NCBI RefSeq assembly: GCF_008632455.1 | Contig: NZ_CP043929.1 | Location: 2,046,001-2,110,000, forward strand | DNA length: 64,000 nucleotides | Origin: Methylomonas rhizoryzae | GTDB taxonomy: Bacteria > Pseudomonadota > Gammaproteobacteria > Methylococcales > Methylomonadaceae | Direction: 5' to 3' | In this document: in pieces, positions 8,310 through 16,456 of the stretch | Layout: every line of letters starts with the position of its first letter | Numbering within the stretch: the stretch's first letter is position 1 | Notes under the pieces: model-generated | Told to the model about the DNA's origin: nothing | The model's database searches: none | The model's input: only the letters and a program-made list of their open reading frames with translations | Translations under genes and position numbers: made by a program

Positions 8310-9317
8310 ATGAAACTGAAATTTATCCCATTAATTTTGGCCGGCGTTGCGTTGTTGCCGGGTTGTTCAGAAGATAAGAACAAGGATGCCTCAACCGCCC
8401 CAGTGGTAGCCAGAGAAGACGCCGTTGCGTCGGTAAACGGTGTTTACATCAGCAAAAAAACCTTGGCGACTTTGGAAAAAGAGATCGCGGAACGTAGCCA
8501 AGGCCAGAGTTTTCCGAAAGAGCAATTATTGGAAGAACTCATTCAACGCGAGCTGTTGATTCAACAAGCGCTGCAAAAGCAATTGGACAAGTCGCCGGAA
8601 GTGATGGAGCGCATGGAGACGGTCAAAAATTCGCTGTTGTCGCAAGCCGCTCTGCAGGACTATTTGAAAGCCAATCCGGTTACCGACGACGAAATCAAAG
8701 CCGAATACGATTCTAAAATGGCCAACATGGGCGAGGAATATAAAGCCAGCCATATTTTGGTCAAAACCGAAGACGAAGCGAAAAAATTAATCGCCGACCT
8801 GGAAAAAGGCGGGAATTTTCAAGAACTGGCTAAAAAGCACTCCATCGATCCCATGGGGTCCGAAGGTGGGGATTTAGGCTGGTTTACCGCAGACCGCATG
8901 GTGCCGCCGTTCTCTGAAGCCGTGATTGCGTTACAAAACGGTCAATTCAGCAAACAGCCGGTGCAAACTCAATTCGGTTGGCATGTCATTCTGCGGGAAG
9001 ACTCCAGAGCATTGACGCCGCCGCCGTTCGATGCGGTCAAAGAACAAATCAGGCCGATGCTGCAACGGCAAAAAGCGCAAAACATGATAGAAAATTTGCG
9101 TAAAACCGCGAAGGTTGAAGTGTTGTTGCCACCCGAGCCGGCTCCGCAAACTCCCGCTCCGGCCGCACCGGAACCGGCCACTAGCCCAGCGCCCGCGGAT
9201 AGCGCGGCCCCGGCCGAGTCCGGTGTAGAAGGTTCGTCGCAACCAGCGGCTCCGGAGGTTATTCCACCGGCGGAAGAGCCGCAATCCGGCGCGGAAAAAG
9301 CGCAACCTGCCGAATAA
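8310..9317 (+). CDS. PpiC/parvulin-type peptidylprolyl isomerase lipoprotein
   Basis: This 335-residue envelope chaperone begins with a lipoprotein signal whose lipobox is LLPGC, giving Cys19 as the lipid-anchored residue. Residues 40-140 form a SurA-N-like helical region. A single parvulin domain spans about residues 145-240, with KASHILVKTEDEAK, DPMGSEGGDLGWFTADRMVP and QFGWHVILRED. The last 65 residues are a Pro/Ala/Glu-rich tail, probably an unstructured spacer. It likely assists folding of periplasmic or outer-membrane proteins. It is the last gene of the yciB row and is followed by a strong hairpin. Confidence 0.9.
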   Translation: MKLKFIPLILAGVALLPGCSEDKNKDASTAPVVAREDAVASVNGVYISKKTLATLEKEIAERSQGQSFPKEQLLEELIQRELLIQQALQKQLDKSPEVMERMETVKNSLLSQAALQDYLKANPVTDDEIKAEYDSKMANMGEEYKASHILVKTEDEAKKLIADLEKGGNFQELAKKHSIDPMGSEGGDLGWFTADRMVPPFSEAVIALQNGQFSKQPVQTQFGWHVILREDSRALTPPPFDAVKEQIRPMLQRQKAQNMIENLRKTAKVEVLLPPEPAPQTPAPAAPEPATSPAPADSAAPAESGVEGSSQPAAPEVIPPAEEPQSGAEKAQPAE

Positions 9318-9327
9318 CGACGGCTTA

Positions 9328-9354
9328 GGGTAGGGGAAAGCTATTCCTCTACCC
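9328..9354. terminator. Bidirectional hairpin terminator between convergent genes
   Basis: Arms GGGTAGGGGAA and TTCCTCTACCC form an 11-bp stem with one G-U pair and a 5-base loop. It lies between the ends of the parvulin gene and the convergent response-regulator gene. The following plus-strand bases are pyrimidine-rich but not a pure T run, so it is a likely rather than a certain intrinsic terminator. Confidence 0.65.
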
Positions 9355-9399
9355 GTTCTCTTCAAACCCTATTCCGGCACGGAGTCGGTTCAACCCGCG

Positions 9400-10047
9400 C
9401 TAGTCGCACTCGAGCAAATCGATCAGGTTTAGTTTTAAGGCAAATCGGGTCAACTCGATGTCGCTGGCGACATCCAATTTGCGCTTAATCAAATAGTGGC
9501 TGTTGCCGACTGTCTTAGCGCTGATATGCAGGCGCTCGGCGATAGCCTGATGCGAGTAACCTGCGATTAACAAGCGCAAAATTTCGAATTCGCGTACGCT
9601 TAGCCGTTCGAGGTTTAGCTTATCATGACCGATTTTTTCCATGGCCAGTGCTTGCGCAACATCAGGGCTCAATGCCGGTTTCCCGCGGTTGACGTCTAAG
9701 ATGGCATTGATCAAAATTTCCGGCGAGCTACTTTTGCTGACGTAGCCCAAGGCACCGGCTCTGGTGGCTTGTAGGGCAAACGCCGGCTTGACGTGCATAC
9801 TGAAGGCCAAAATTCTGGCTGCCGGTTCGGCCTGCTTGATGCGAGAGATCGCCGTCAATCCGCTGACTCCGGGCATGGCCACGTCTATCACTGCAACATC
9901 CGGACTGTGTTGGCGGTACAGTAGATACGCACTGTCACCGTCGCCGGCTTGTGCGACGATTTGCATGCCTTGGTGTTGATCCAGCAGGGTGCGATAGCCC
10001 TCGCGCACGATGGGGTGATCGTCCGCCAATAAAATGCGAATGCTCAT
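9400..10047 (-). CDS. NarL/FixJ-type response regulator (MoxX-like)
   Basis: The 215-residue protein has an N-terminal receiver domain with the acidic pair DD9-10, phospho-acceptor Asp55 in DVAVIDVAMPG, and Lys in the YVSKSS turn. A C-terminal LuxR-type DNA-binding domain starts at LSVREFEILRLLIAGYSHQA and continues AERLHISAKTVGNSHYLIKR. It is translationally coupled (4-bp ATGA overlap) to the histidine kinase upstream, so the pair is a complete two-component system. Since the kinase resembles MoxY, this is the likely MoxX counterpart. Its targets are unknown, but the divergent cupin/DUF3280 pair is the nearest candidate. Confidence 0.88.
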   Translation of the reverse strand: MSIRILLADDHPIVREGYRTLLDQHQGMQIVAQAGDGDSAYLLYRQHSPDVAVIDVAMPGVSGLTAISRIKQAEPAARILAFSMHVKPAFALQATRAGALGYVSKSSSPEILINAILDVNRGKPALSPDVAQALAMEKIGHDKLNLERLSVREFEILRLLIAGYSHQAIAERLHISAKTVGNSHYLIKRKLDVASDIELTRFALKLNLIDLLECD

Positions 10048-11405
10048 CCGCTCGCTCCGGAGCTGGATACCGGCAAGCGGATTTCCACTATCAAACCGTG
10101 CGGTTGCGCCAGAGATAACGCCATTTGTCCTTGCAGCGTCCGCACCCGTTCTTTGATGCCGATCAGACCTATGCCGTCGGAAATAGGCAAAGGCAGCTTC
10201 GCCGCGACCCCGTCGTCCTGAATGCGTAGTTTGACTTGCCCGATGCCGACGTCCAGTTCCACCTCGACGTGTTTTGCCTCGGCATGTTTAACGATATTGG
10301 TTAAGCATTCTTGGGCCGTCCGTAACAGCGTGACCGCTATTTCGTTGGCAATAGGCATGCAGTCGCCGTGTATTTTCAAGGTATATTCGGTTTGGGTAGC
10401 GCAAATCGGCTTCCATTCGTCGATTATGCTGCGTAAATTGCCGGCTAGCCCTAAATGTTCCAGTTCCAAAGGCCGCAGGCGCCGTAAGGTTTCGCGCAAG
10501 CTCGCCATTAAACGATTCGAATAGCGGTTGATTTGCTCGGCTTGGATGCCGACTTGGGTGTGCTTGTCGGCGGGTAGGCGCTTGAGTGATGCGGCAACCG
10601 CATTGATCGCGGTCAAGCATTGCCCGAATTCGTCATGCAGTTCGTGTGCAAGACTAGTCCGTTCTTGTTCTTGTACGGCCATGAGTTGGCCTATCAGACG
10701 CTGCCGCTGTTGCTGCAATTGTTGTTGACTTTCCGCAAAGCGGTTGAATGCACCGGCGATGATTTGCCATTCGGTTTGCTTGAAAGCGGGTAGGCGTTGA
10801 GCGGCGAGCTCTTGGTATTGCCAACGTTCTAAGTTAGCGGCGATAGTGCGGGCCGGAGCGAAGATTCGATTGATGCTGATAAAAATCATGATGCCGGCCG
10901 CGATGATGCTGCTTGCCGAGAGTTGTAGCAAGCCGGCGATTTGCTGCCAGGCTCGCTCGATGAGGGTGGTGCTATCCGCCCACACTTGCAGCTCGGCGAC
11001 TGCGCGCCGGTTTACGGCCAACTTTTTGCCAAGTGGGGCATCGGGATGAAACAGCCATTGATAAGCGCGGGTAAAAGCGGCGGGCACCTCAGCGGCGTGC
11101 GCTACGGCTCCGTTACATAGATATTTGACCGATTCCGAGCGGTAATCGCTTAACTTGATGCAAATGCCGGCCGCGGGGCTGCTCTGTTTCCATACCTCGA
11201 AATCCGGAAACGGTCGGTTATTGCCTAATCCCGAACGCTCGCGGTTGAGTTGCAGCGCCAATTGTGCCGTCAGCGTGTTGGCGATGCGCTCGAGTTCCGC
11301 TCTTTGTTGCCGGTGACTGTCGTACAGCGTATAGGCGGCGATGCCGCTCAAGCACAATAGGCTCACCGCGGCGATTCGGCTACATAGGTGTAATTGCAGA
11401 TTCAT
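10044..11405 (-). CDS. Sensor histidine kinase, LapD_MoxY-type sensor (MoxY-like)
   Basis: The 453-residue inner-membrane kinase has a first membrane helix at about residues 10-26, a periplasmic region of about 130 residues resembling the LapD_MoxY_N sensor, a second helix at about 159-183, a HAMP-like linker, and a HisKA_3 region with LAHELHDEFGQ (phospho-acceptor His257). A HATPase_c domain follows, with TAQECLTNIVKHAEAKHVEV and the GIGLIGIKERV G-box. MoxY kinases take part in regulating methanol oxidation in methylotrophs. Here that role is inferred from domain type and organism. The gene is divergent from a cupin gene, with a palindrome at 11480-11494 between them. Confidence 0.86.
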   Translation of the reverse strand: MNLQLHLCSRIAAVSLLCLSGIAAYTLYDSHRQQRAELERIANTLTAQLALQLNRERSGLGNNRPFPDFEVWKQSSPAAGICIKLSDYRSESVKYLCNGAVAHAAEVPAAFTRAYQWLFHPDAPLGKKLAVNRRAVAELQVWADSTTLIERAWQQIAGLLQLSASSIIAAGIMIFISINRIFAPARTIAANLERWQYQELAAQRLPAFKQTEWQIIAGAFNRFAESQQQLQQQRQRLIGQLMAVQEQERTSLAHELHDEFGQCLTAINAVAASLKRLPADKHTQVGIQAEQINRYSNRLMASLRETLRRLRPLELEHLGLAGNLRSIIDEWKPICATQTEYTLKIHGDCMPIANEIAVTLLRTAQECLTNIVKHAEAKHVEVELDVGIGQVKLRIQDDGVAAKLPLPISDGIGLIGIKERVRTLQGQMALSLAQPHGLIVEIRLPVSSSGASG

Positions 11406-11479
11406 AACCTACCTGAAATGAGTGGCTCAGCGGCGATTTTAGAAAGTTAGCGCATCTTTGAATATTGCCGGCAGCCTAT

Positions 11480-11494
11480 CGGGCAAATTGCCCG
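11480..11494. promoter_or_regulatory. 15-bp palindrome between divergent kinase and cupin genes
   Basis: The sequence is CGGGCAA-A-TTGCCCG, a perfect 7-bp inverted repeat around one base. It lies 75 bp upstream of the kinase start and about 84 bp upstream of the cupin start. Position and symmetry make it a candidate operator, perhaps for the LuxR-type regulator encoded next door. No copy elsewhere in the window was noticed. Confidence 0.4.
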
Positions 11495-11577
11495 TGTTTA
11501 GAAGGAGGATTTCGGCTTACGAATACAGGGCATTCGCTTAATCTGTCGCTGAATTCTTAATCAACCGGGAGCAACAG

Positions 11578-12009
11578 ATGAACGAATTTACGTTCGACGA
11601 CAGCCGAATCGTTTGGCAAACCTTAGACGGTTTCGAGTATTTACACTATCGGATTTTAAACATCGACCCCGTGCACGGGGTGATAGACGTGTTATTCAAG
11701 TTTGCCGCCGGCCGGCAGATCGTGTTGCACCGGCACAAAGTGCTAAACCATACCTTGGTGATTCAAGGCGAGCATCGTTTGTATACGCCGTCCGGAGACC
11801 TGAAGGAAGTGCGCCCTCAAGGCAGTTACACGGTGAGTCCGGCTAGCGATGAGCCGCATCGGGAAGGCGGCGGTGCTATCGATGCGATAGTGCTGTTTAG
11901 CATACGCGGCACGGACCCAGTGTTTTATCAAATATTGGACGACGAGCAGCAGCTGATAGCCGAGTTGGGTTGGCAGCAATTCGCCGACCTTTATCACGCA
12001 CAAATTTAG
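11578..12009 (+). CDS. Cupin-domain protein
   Basis: The 143-residue single-domain cupin has the first motif around GRQIVLHRHKVLNHTLVIQG with HxH metal-ligand candidates, and a second around VSPASDEPHREGGG with another His. The fold resembles ChrR-type or dioxygenase-like small cupins; substrate and metal cannot be read. GGAG lies eight bases before the ATG. The DUF3280-type gene follows by 21 bp on the same strand, and the MoxYX-like pair is divergent, so the four genes may form one sensing module. Confidence 0.75.
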   Translation: MNEFTFDDSRIVWQTLDGFEYLHYRILNIDPVHGVIDVLFKFAAGRQIVLHRHKVLNHTLVIQGEHRLYTPSGDLKEVRPQGSYTVSPASDEPHREGGGAIDAIVLFSIRGTDPVFYQILDDEQQLIAELGWQQFADLYHAQI

Positions 12010-12030
12010 TTCGCTAGCTAGGCAGGCTAT

Positions 12031-12537
12031 ATGAAAGCTTTTATCGGAGCGAAGATAGCGGCGATTATTATCGCGTTCCATGCTGTTGTCGGTTACGCGG
12101 GTGCCGAACCGCGCATCGCGGTGTTGAATTTCGAATTGCGCGATTATTCGGCGTTACCGTACCGCGAAGCGGAAAGAACGCGAGTGTCGGCTATACGTCC
12201 CATGCTGGAACGCAGGTTGGTCGAGGAGGGCATTGCGCGATCGACTGTTGTGCCGATAGAGGAATGGAACGCTGCCAACCCGAGTGTCGGTTATCTATTC
12301 GCACACAACGATGCCGCGGCAGACTTCGGCCGCAAGCTACAAACGGATTGGTTGGTGGTAGGCCAGCTCAGTAAATTGAGCGATATGGTTTCTTATCTGT
12401 TAGTGCATGTGGTAGACGTCCATAACCGGCGGTTGAGCGCGGATTATGCGCTGGAGCTGAAAGGCAGCCATGCCGGGGTGTTGCAACAAGGCATAAAACG
12501 GATAGGTTCGCAAATAACCCGTGTCGTAGCCGAATAA
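12031..12537 (+). CDS. Exported DUF3280/DUF2380-type protein
   Basis: The 168-residue protein has a signal peptide of about 24 residues (cleavage near GYAGA/EP) and so should be periplasmic. The mature protein begins PRIAVLNFELRDYSALPY and has a second conserved strand around DWLVVGQLSKLSDMVSYLLV and VVDVHNRRLSADYALELKG. This matches a family described in methylotrophs and related bacteria, often near two-component genes, and resembles the CsgG/TolB-like fold used for outer-membrane-associated factors. The exact role is unknown. It probably shares the cupin transcript. Confidence 0.65.
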   Translation: MKAFIGAKIAAIIIAFHAVVGYAGAEPRIAVLNFELRDYSALPYREAERTRVSAIRPMLERRLVEEGIARSTVVPIEEWNAANPSVGYLFAHNDAAADFGRKLQTDWLVVGQLSKLSDMVSYLLVHVVDVHNRRLSADYALELKGSHAGVLQQGIKRIGSQITRVVAE

Positions 12538-12587
12538 ACCGGATAGCCGGGTGAGTTCGCTCGCGTAGCAATACGAGCGTAAGCAGC

Positions 12588-13394
12588 TTAGCCGGCTTCC
12601 AAAACCCGGTAAAGCATTTCCTTGACAGTTTGCGGATTGAAGGGTTTATCGCAGATCCCGGAGACGCCGGCTTTGTACACGTTGCTCAAGCGGGTCTCGT
12701 TGTCTTCGCTGGTCACCATTAATATCGGAATCAAGGTGTTGCCCAGGTCTTGCCGGATGTATTGAATCATGGCTTGGCCGTCCATGACAGGCATGTTGAA
12801 ATCGGTGACGATCAAATCGAACGCATATTGGTCTTGGGCGAAAAGCTCCGCCCCCTGTTTGCCGTCTACTGCCTGGGTAATATTTTGAATCCCCATGTTG
12901 TTCAGAACCCGGCAAATATGTTTGCGGGCCAAAGCGCTGTCGTCCACTACCAATACCCGGATATTGTCGATGTCGTAGTGTTCCAGATTGATTTCTTGGG
13001 GGTCTATGAATTCTATCGTGGAGCGTAGCGCGTGTTTTAAATCCTCGTGGGCGAACGGTTTGGGCAGTATCGCCACGACGCCGGCTTGGCGAATGGTGTC
13101 CAGCACGTTAAAGCTGGTTTCGCTGGATACCAGCATGAACGGAATATGCTGTAAGGTTTCGTCGTGTTTGATGTGTTCCACCAATTCTATGGCGGTCATG
13201 TCGGGCAAATACAAGCTACTGATGATCAAATCCGGCCGGTGGAATTTCAAATTTTCCAGGGCGGCCGCGCCACTGGCCGCACCTTCGATACGGCTGATGC
13301 CTTCGCTTTTCAAATGCTGCAATATGACTTTCAGTTGAACGGTCGACGGCTCAATCAATAAAATTGCCAGATCGTGGATGTTGATGCTCTGCAT
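12588..13394 (-). CDS. Tandem receiver-domain protein, first receiver degenerate
   Basis: The 268-residue protein consists only of two CheY-like domains. In the second (about 145-268) the acidic pair is D151-D152, the phospho-acceptor is D198 in DLIVTDFNMPVMDG, and the Lys is K250, so it should be phosphorylatable. In the first (about 9-130) the equivalent of D198 is Ser60 and the acidic pair is replaced by Glu15-Pro16, while Lys112 is kept, so it probably cannot be phosphorylated. There is no output domain. It may act like a stand-alone CheY or a phosphate sink; its kinase is not in the window. It is divergent from the DUF447 gene. Confidence 0.87.
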   Translation of the reverse strand: MQSINIHDLAILLIEPSTVQLKVILQHLKSEGISRIEGAASGAAALENLKFHRPDLIISSLYLPDMTAIELVEHIKHDETLQHIPFMLVSSETSFNVLDTIRQAGVVAILPKPFAHEDLKHALRSTIEFIDPQEINLEHYDIDNIRVLVVDDSALARKHICRVLNNMGIQNITQAVDGKQGAELFAQDQYAFDLIVTDFNMPVMDGQAMIQYIRQDLGNTLIPILMVTSEDNETRLSNVYKAGVSGICDKPFNPQTVKEMLYRVLEAG

Positions 13395-13446
13395 GTAATG
13401 TTATTCTTTATTAATTGATTCTATGGAAGAGTAACCAATTTTTCGA

Positions 13447-14013
13447 ATGATACAAGAAATACTAGTGACTAGTGTCGGTGCTTGCGGTACCGCGCATATC
13501 GCTCCGATGGGCGTTCACCTGGTGGAAAACCGTTTTCATATCTTGCCGTTCAAGCCTGCGGCCACCTTGGACAATATTTTAGCGACCCGATCCGCCGTGA
13601 TTAATTGTTGTGACGACGTACGCATATTTGCCGGTTGTTTGACCGGCCGGCGCGATTGGCCGCTACAGCCGGCGGAATACGTGAAAGGCTATTATTTAAC
13701 CAATACCTTGGCCCATACCGAATTGGAGTTGGAAGCCGTGGAAGACGACCCGGTCAGGCCGAGGTTGATCTGTCGTCCGGTTTATACCGTCAATCATCGG
13801 CCTTTCAAAGGATTCAACCGCGCCCAGTTTGCCGTGCTGGAAGCGGCGATTTTAATCAGCCGCTTGAATCTGTTGCCGTGGGACAAAGTCATGTCGGAAT
13901 TGGCTTATTTGAAAATCGGTTTGGAAAAATGTGCGGGCGACAAGGAACGGCAGGCTTGGGAATGGTTGATGGAAGCGATAGAACACCATCGACAAAACAC
14001 GGTGGCCTTATGA
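13447..14013 (+). CDS. DUF447 family protein, C1-cofactor gene set
   Basis: The 188-residue protein starts IQEILVTSVGACGTAHIAPM and contains VINCCDDVRIFAGCLTGRRDW and FKGFNRAQFAVLEAAILISR, the landmarks of the DUF447 family, which resembles flavin-reductase split barrels. In methylotrophs this family sits with genes for tetrahydromethanopterin- and methanofuran-type cofactors. Its reaction is not known to me. It overlaps the MfnB-like gene by 4 bp (ATGA), so the two products are very probably made together and act in the same pathway. Confidence 0.85.
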   Translation: MIQEILVTSVGACGTAHIAPMGVHLVENRFHILPFKPAATLDNILATRSAVINCCDDVRIFAGCLTGRRDWPLQPAEYVKGYYLTNTLAHTELELEAVEDDPVRPRLICRPVYTVNHRPFKGFNRAQFAVLEAAILISRLNLLPWDKVMSELAYLKIGLEKCAGDKERQAWEWLMEAIEHHRQNTVAL

Positions 14014-14735
14014 CCGGCATGCTGGCGAGCGTTAACAGTCTGGACGAGGCGTTGCTGGTAGCACCGCTAGGAGTGGACATCATCGATTTGAAACAACCGG
14101 CACATGGCGCATTGGGCGCTTTGCCGGTAGCCGAAGTGGCACGCATCGTTACCGGTTTGCCCGCGGCTTGCGTCGTTAGTGCTACCGTCGGCGATTTGCC
14201 GATGGAACCGGCGGTATTGTTGCCTGCGGTGCAGGCCATGGCCGAGACCGGGGTGGATTTTATCAAAATCGGCTTTTTTCCCGGCGGTGATTGGCAAGCC
14301 TGTCTTACCGCTTTGTCTGCCGTGACCGAGCGACGCATTGCATTGGTCGCCGTATTGTTCGCCGACTCGCAACCGGACTTCGGCATCATTGCGCAATTAC
14401 GTCAGGCCGGCTTTCGCGGGGTGATGTTGGATACTGCGGACAAGCGGCACGGTTCTTTGACCGAGGCGATGGATTTTGCCGCGCTACAGAAATTTACCGA
14501 AATTGCCCGCAATTACCATTTGCTTACCGGTTTGGCCGGTTCGCTCAAAGTCTCGGACATAAGCAACTTATTGCCCTTGCAAGCCGATTATCTGGGATTT
14601 CGCGGGGCGCTGTGCCTTTCGGATTGTCGTACCGAAAGCGTTGATGCTTCTAAAGTTATCGAAATTAAGAGCTTATTGCCTTCATTTTATCGAGCCGGCG
14701 CGAGCCTTTGTGGTCGCCATGCGGCTGAAAGATGA
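14010..14735 (+). CDS. mfnB: (5-formylfuran-3-yl)methyl phosphate synthase
   Basis: The 241-residue protein matches MfnB (DUF556). The enzyme condenses two glyceraldehyde 3-phosphates into the furan phosphate that starts methanofuran/methylofuran synthesis. Visible landmarks are LASVNSLDEALLVAPLGVDI, then IDLKQPAHGALGAL with the catalytic Lys, VVSATVGDLP, GVDFIKIGFFPGG, GVMLDTADKRHGSL and GLAGSLKVSDI with a second Lys. Start at 14010 gives the 4-bp overlap with the DUF447 gene. The presence of this gene implies formaldehyde oxidation through methanopterin/methylofuran carriers, which is the best evidence for a methylotrophic host. Confidence 0.9.
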   Translation: MTGMLASVNSLDEALLVAPLGVDIIDLKQPAHGALGALPVAEVARIVTGLPAACVVSATVGDLPMEPAVLLPAVQAMAETGVDFIKIGFFPGGDWQACLTALSAVTERRIALVAVLFADSQPDFGIIAQLRQAGFRGVMLDTADKRHGSLTEAMDFAALQKFTEIARNYHLLTGLAGSLKVSDISNLLPLQADYLGFRGALCLSDCRTESVDASKVIEIKSLLPSFYRAGASLCGRHAAER

Positions 14736-14961
14736 ACATTATTAGCGGGTTTTCGTTGTTCTGACGTTCCATGCTCGACCGATTGTGGTCCAGCGATGGC
14801 TCGCGTTGTGTTGTTGAGTCCGCTGCGTTAGAATTTTCCGTTGCCTGCTCAGCAAGAAAGCATGAAATATCCAGTAACTAAAATTCCGTATTGTCAATTG
14901 CCGCTCACGAATAGGGTGTATCACCGCTTGCTACTCGATTTGTTGTTTCGGAATCAATAAA

Positions 14962-16323
14962 TTGATAAACAAAATCCAAGCTTTTTTGGGGCGTAGTGCG
15001 CTGAGCAGAGAATTGTCGCTAAATGCAATGGGCAGCGTGTTAGTCAAATTAGGCGGCACCGGCTTAGCATTGTTGCTGACGATGTTGCTCGCTCGAGTAA
15101 TGGGGGCCGAGGGTTACGGAATTTATTCCTATGCATTGTCATTAGTGCTTCTATTGACGGTGCCTGCGCAATTAGGTCTGCCGAATTTGTTGGTACGCGA
15201 AACGGCAAAGGCTCAAGCTAATGAAGACTGGCAGATCATGCGGGGGTTGTGGCGCTGGTCGACTGGGTTGGCCGGATTGCTGTCGGTATTAATTGCGGCC
15301 GTCGCCTGGGCGGTGCTGATCGTCTGGGCAGACTCGTTTAATACCGAACAGAGAGCGACTTTGGTGCCAGCGTTATTACTGATACCTTTTATTACTTTGG
15401 GAAATTTGCGCGACAGTGCTTTACGCGGATTGCGTCACGTGGTTTTAGGTCAATTGTCTGAAACAGTGCTGCGCCCCGGCCTATTGTTAATCGTTTTGTT
15501 GATACTAGGATGGGTTTGGCAGGATTACCGCTTTACTTCCGCCCAAGTCATGGGGGTAAATTGCGCCGCGGCGGGCGCGGCATTTGTCATTATTTCGTTT
15601 TTGTTGAATCGGAAAACCCCGTCCGCTTTCTTGGACAGCCCACCTTGTTACCATAGTGGGCAATGGCTTAGGTCTGCATTGCCGTTAGCTTTTGTGGTCG
15701 GTATGTTCATGATCAACCAGCATGTATCGGTGTTGATTTTGGGCTACGTGTGTACGCCGACAGAGGTTGGGGTATTCAAAGTCGCTATTTCACTATCAAG
15801 CGTGGTGATATTCGCCTTACAAACCATCAATGCCATTTTGGCACCCTATTACGCCCGATTTTATACGCAGCGGGATATGCAGCGCTTACAGCGCTTGGTG
15901 ATGTTGAGCAGTAGGGCCGTGTTGGCCTTTAGTTTGCCGGTAGTAGCGGTTTTAATAATATTTGGCGAATGGCTTTTGCAACATCTCTTCGGTCACGATT
16001 ATGTCCTCGGCTATCAGGCCATGGTGATTTTAGCCCTTGGACAATTGGTCAACGCCGCTAGTGGTTCCGTGGCGTTGCTGTTGAATATGACGGGGCATGA
16101 ACGGGACACGGCCAAGGTAATTGCATTGTTTGCCGTTTTGAATGTCGGTTTGAACACGGTATTGATACCCGTACTGGGTCTAATCGGCGCTGCTTGGGCA
16201 TCCGCCGTCAGCACTACCTTGTGGAATCTGGTGCTGTTGTGGTTTGTTTATCGGCGTTTAGGCGTTGTGTCTTTTGCCTGGGCGCCATCTAAAATATTTT
16301 CCCGCAGTCAATCGAATTCTTAA
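14962..16323 (+). CDS. Polysaccharide flippase of the Wzx/PST family
   Basis: The 453-residue protein is built of about 12-14 membrane helices, beginning with LSRELSLNAMGSVLVKLGG and LLARVMGAEGYGIYSYALSL, the typical N-terminus of Wzx-like oligosaccharide flippases. It should move an undecaprenyl-linked glycan across the inner membrane. The start is a TTG without an obvious ribosome-binding site; the ATG at 15028 would cut the first helix, so TTG is preferred. It is the first gene of the glycan cluster, 226 bp after mfnB. That gap shows no feature beyond a presumed promoter. Confidence 0.85.
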   Translation: MINKIQAFLGRSALSRELSLNAMGSVLVKLGGTGLALLLTMLLARVMGAEGYGIYSYALSLVLLLTVPAQLGLPNLLVRETAKAQANEDWQIMRGLWRWSTGLAGLLSVLIAAVAWAVLIVWADSFNTEQRATLVPALLLIPFITLGNLRDSALRGLRHVVLGQLSETVLRPGLLLIVLLILGWVWQDYRFTSAQVMGVNCAAAGAAFVIISFLLNRKTPSAFLDSPPCYHSGQWLRSALPLAFVVGMFMINQHVSVLILGYVCTPTEVGVFKVAISLSSVVIFALQTINAILAPYYARFYTQRDMQRLQRLVMLSSRAVLAFSLPVVAVLIIFGEWLLQHLFGHDYVLGYQAMVILALGQLVNAASGSVALLLNMTGHERDTAKVIALFAVLNVGLNTVLIPVLGLIGAAWASAVSTTLWNLVLLWFVYRRLGVVSFAWAPSKIFSRSQSNS

Positions 16324-16456
16324 GCGGTTTAACGTTTGTGTGGAAAACTTGAACTTCGGTCTTTGTTCTATCTCGTTTCGTCTGTTGCCTGTCGCTTTGC
16401 TGCTGGCTATAAATTGTTGAGTAACCTATTTTGCATTTTGCCAGCCGCCTGTGATC

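Noticed and set aside
11504..11508. Strong GGAGG ribosome-binding-like site
   Set aside because: No start codon or reading frame follows at a usable distance; the cupin gene has its own GGAG further on.
13635..14009. Upstream extension of the mfnB frame
   Set aside because: The extension translates DUF447 sequence in another frame; the ATG at 14010 gives the 4-bp overlap and a proper N-terminus.
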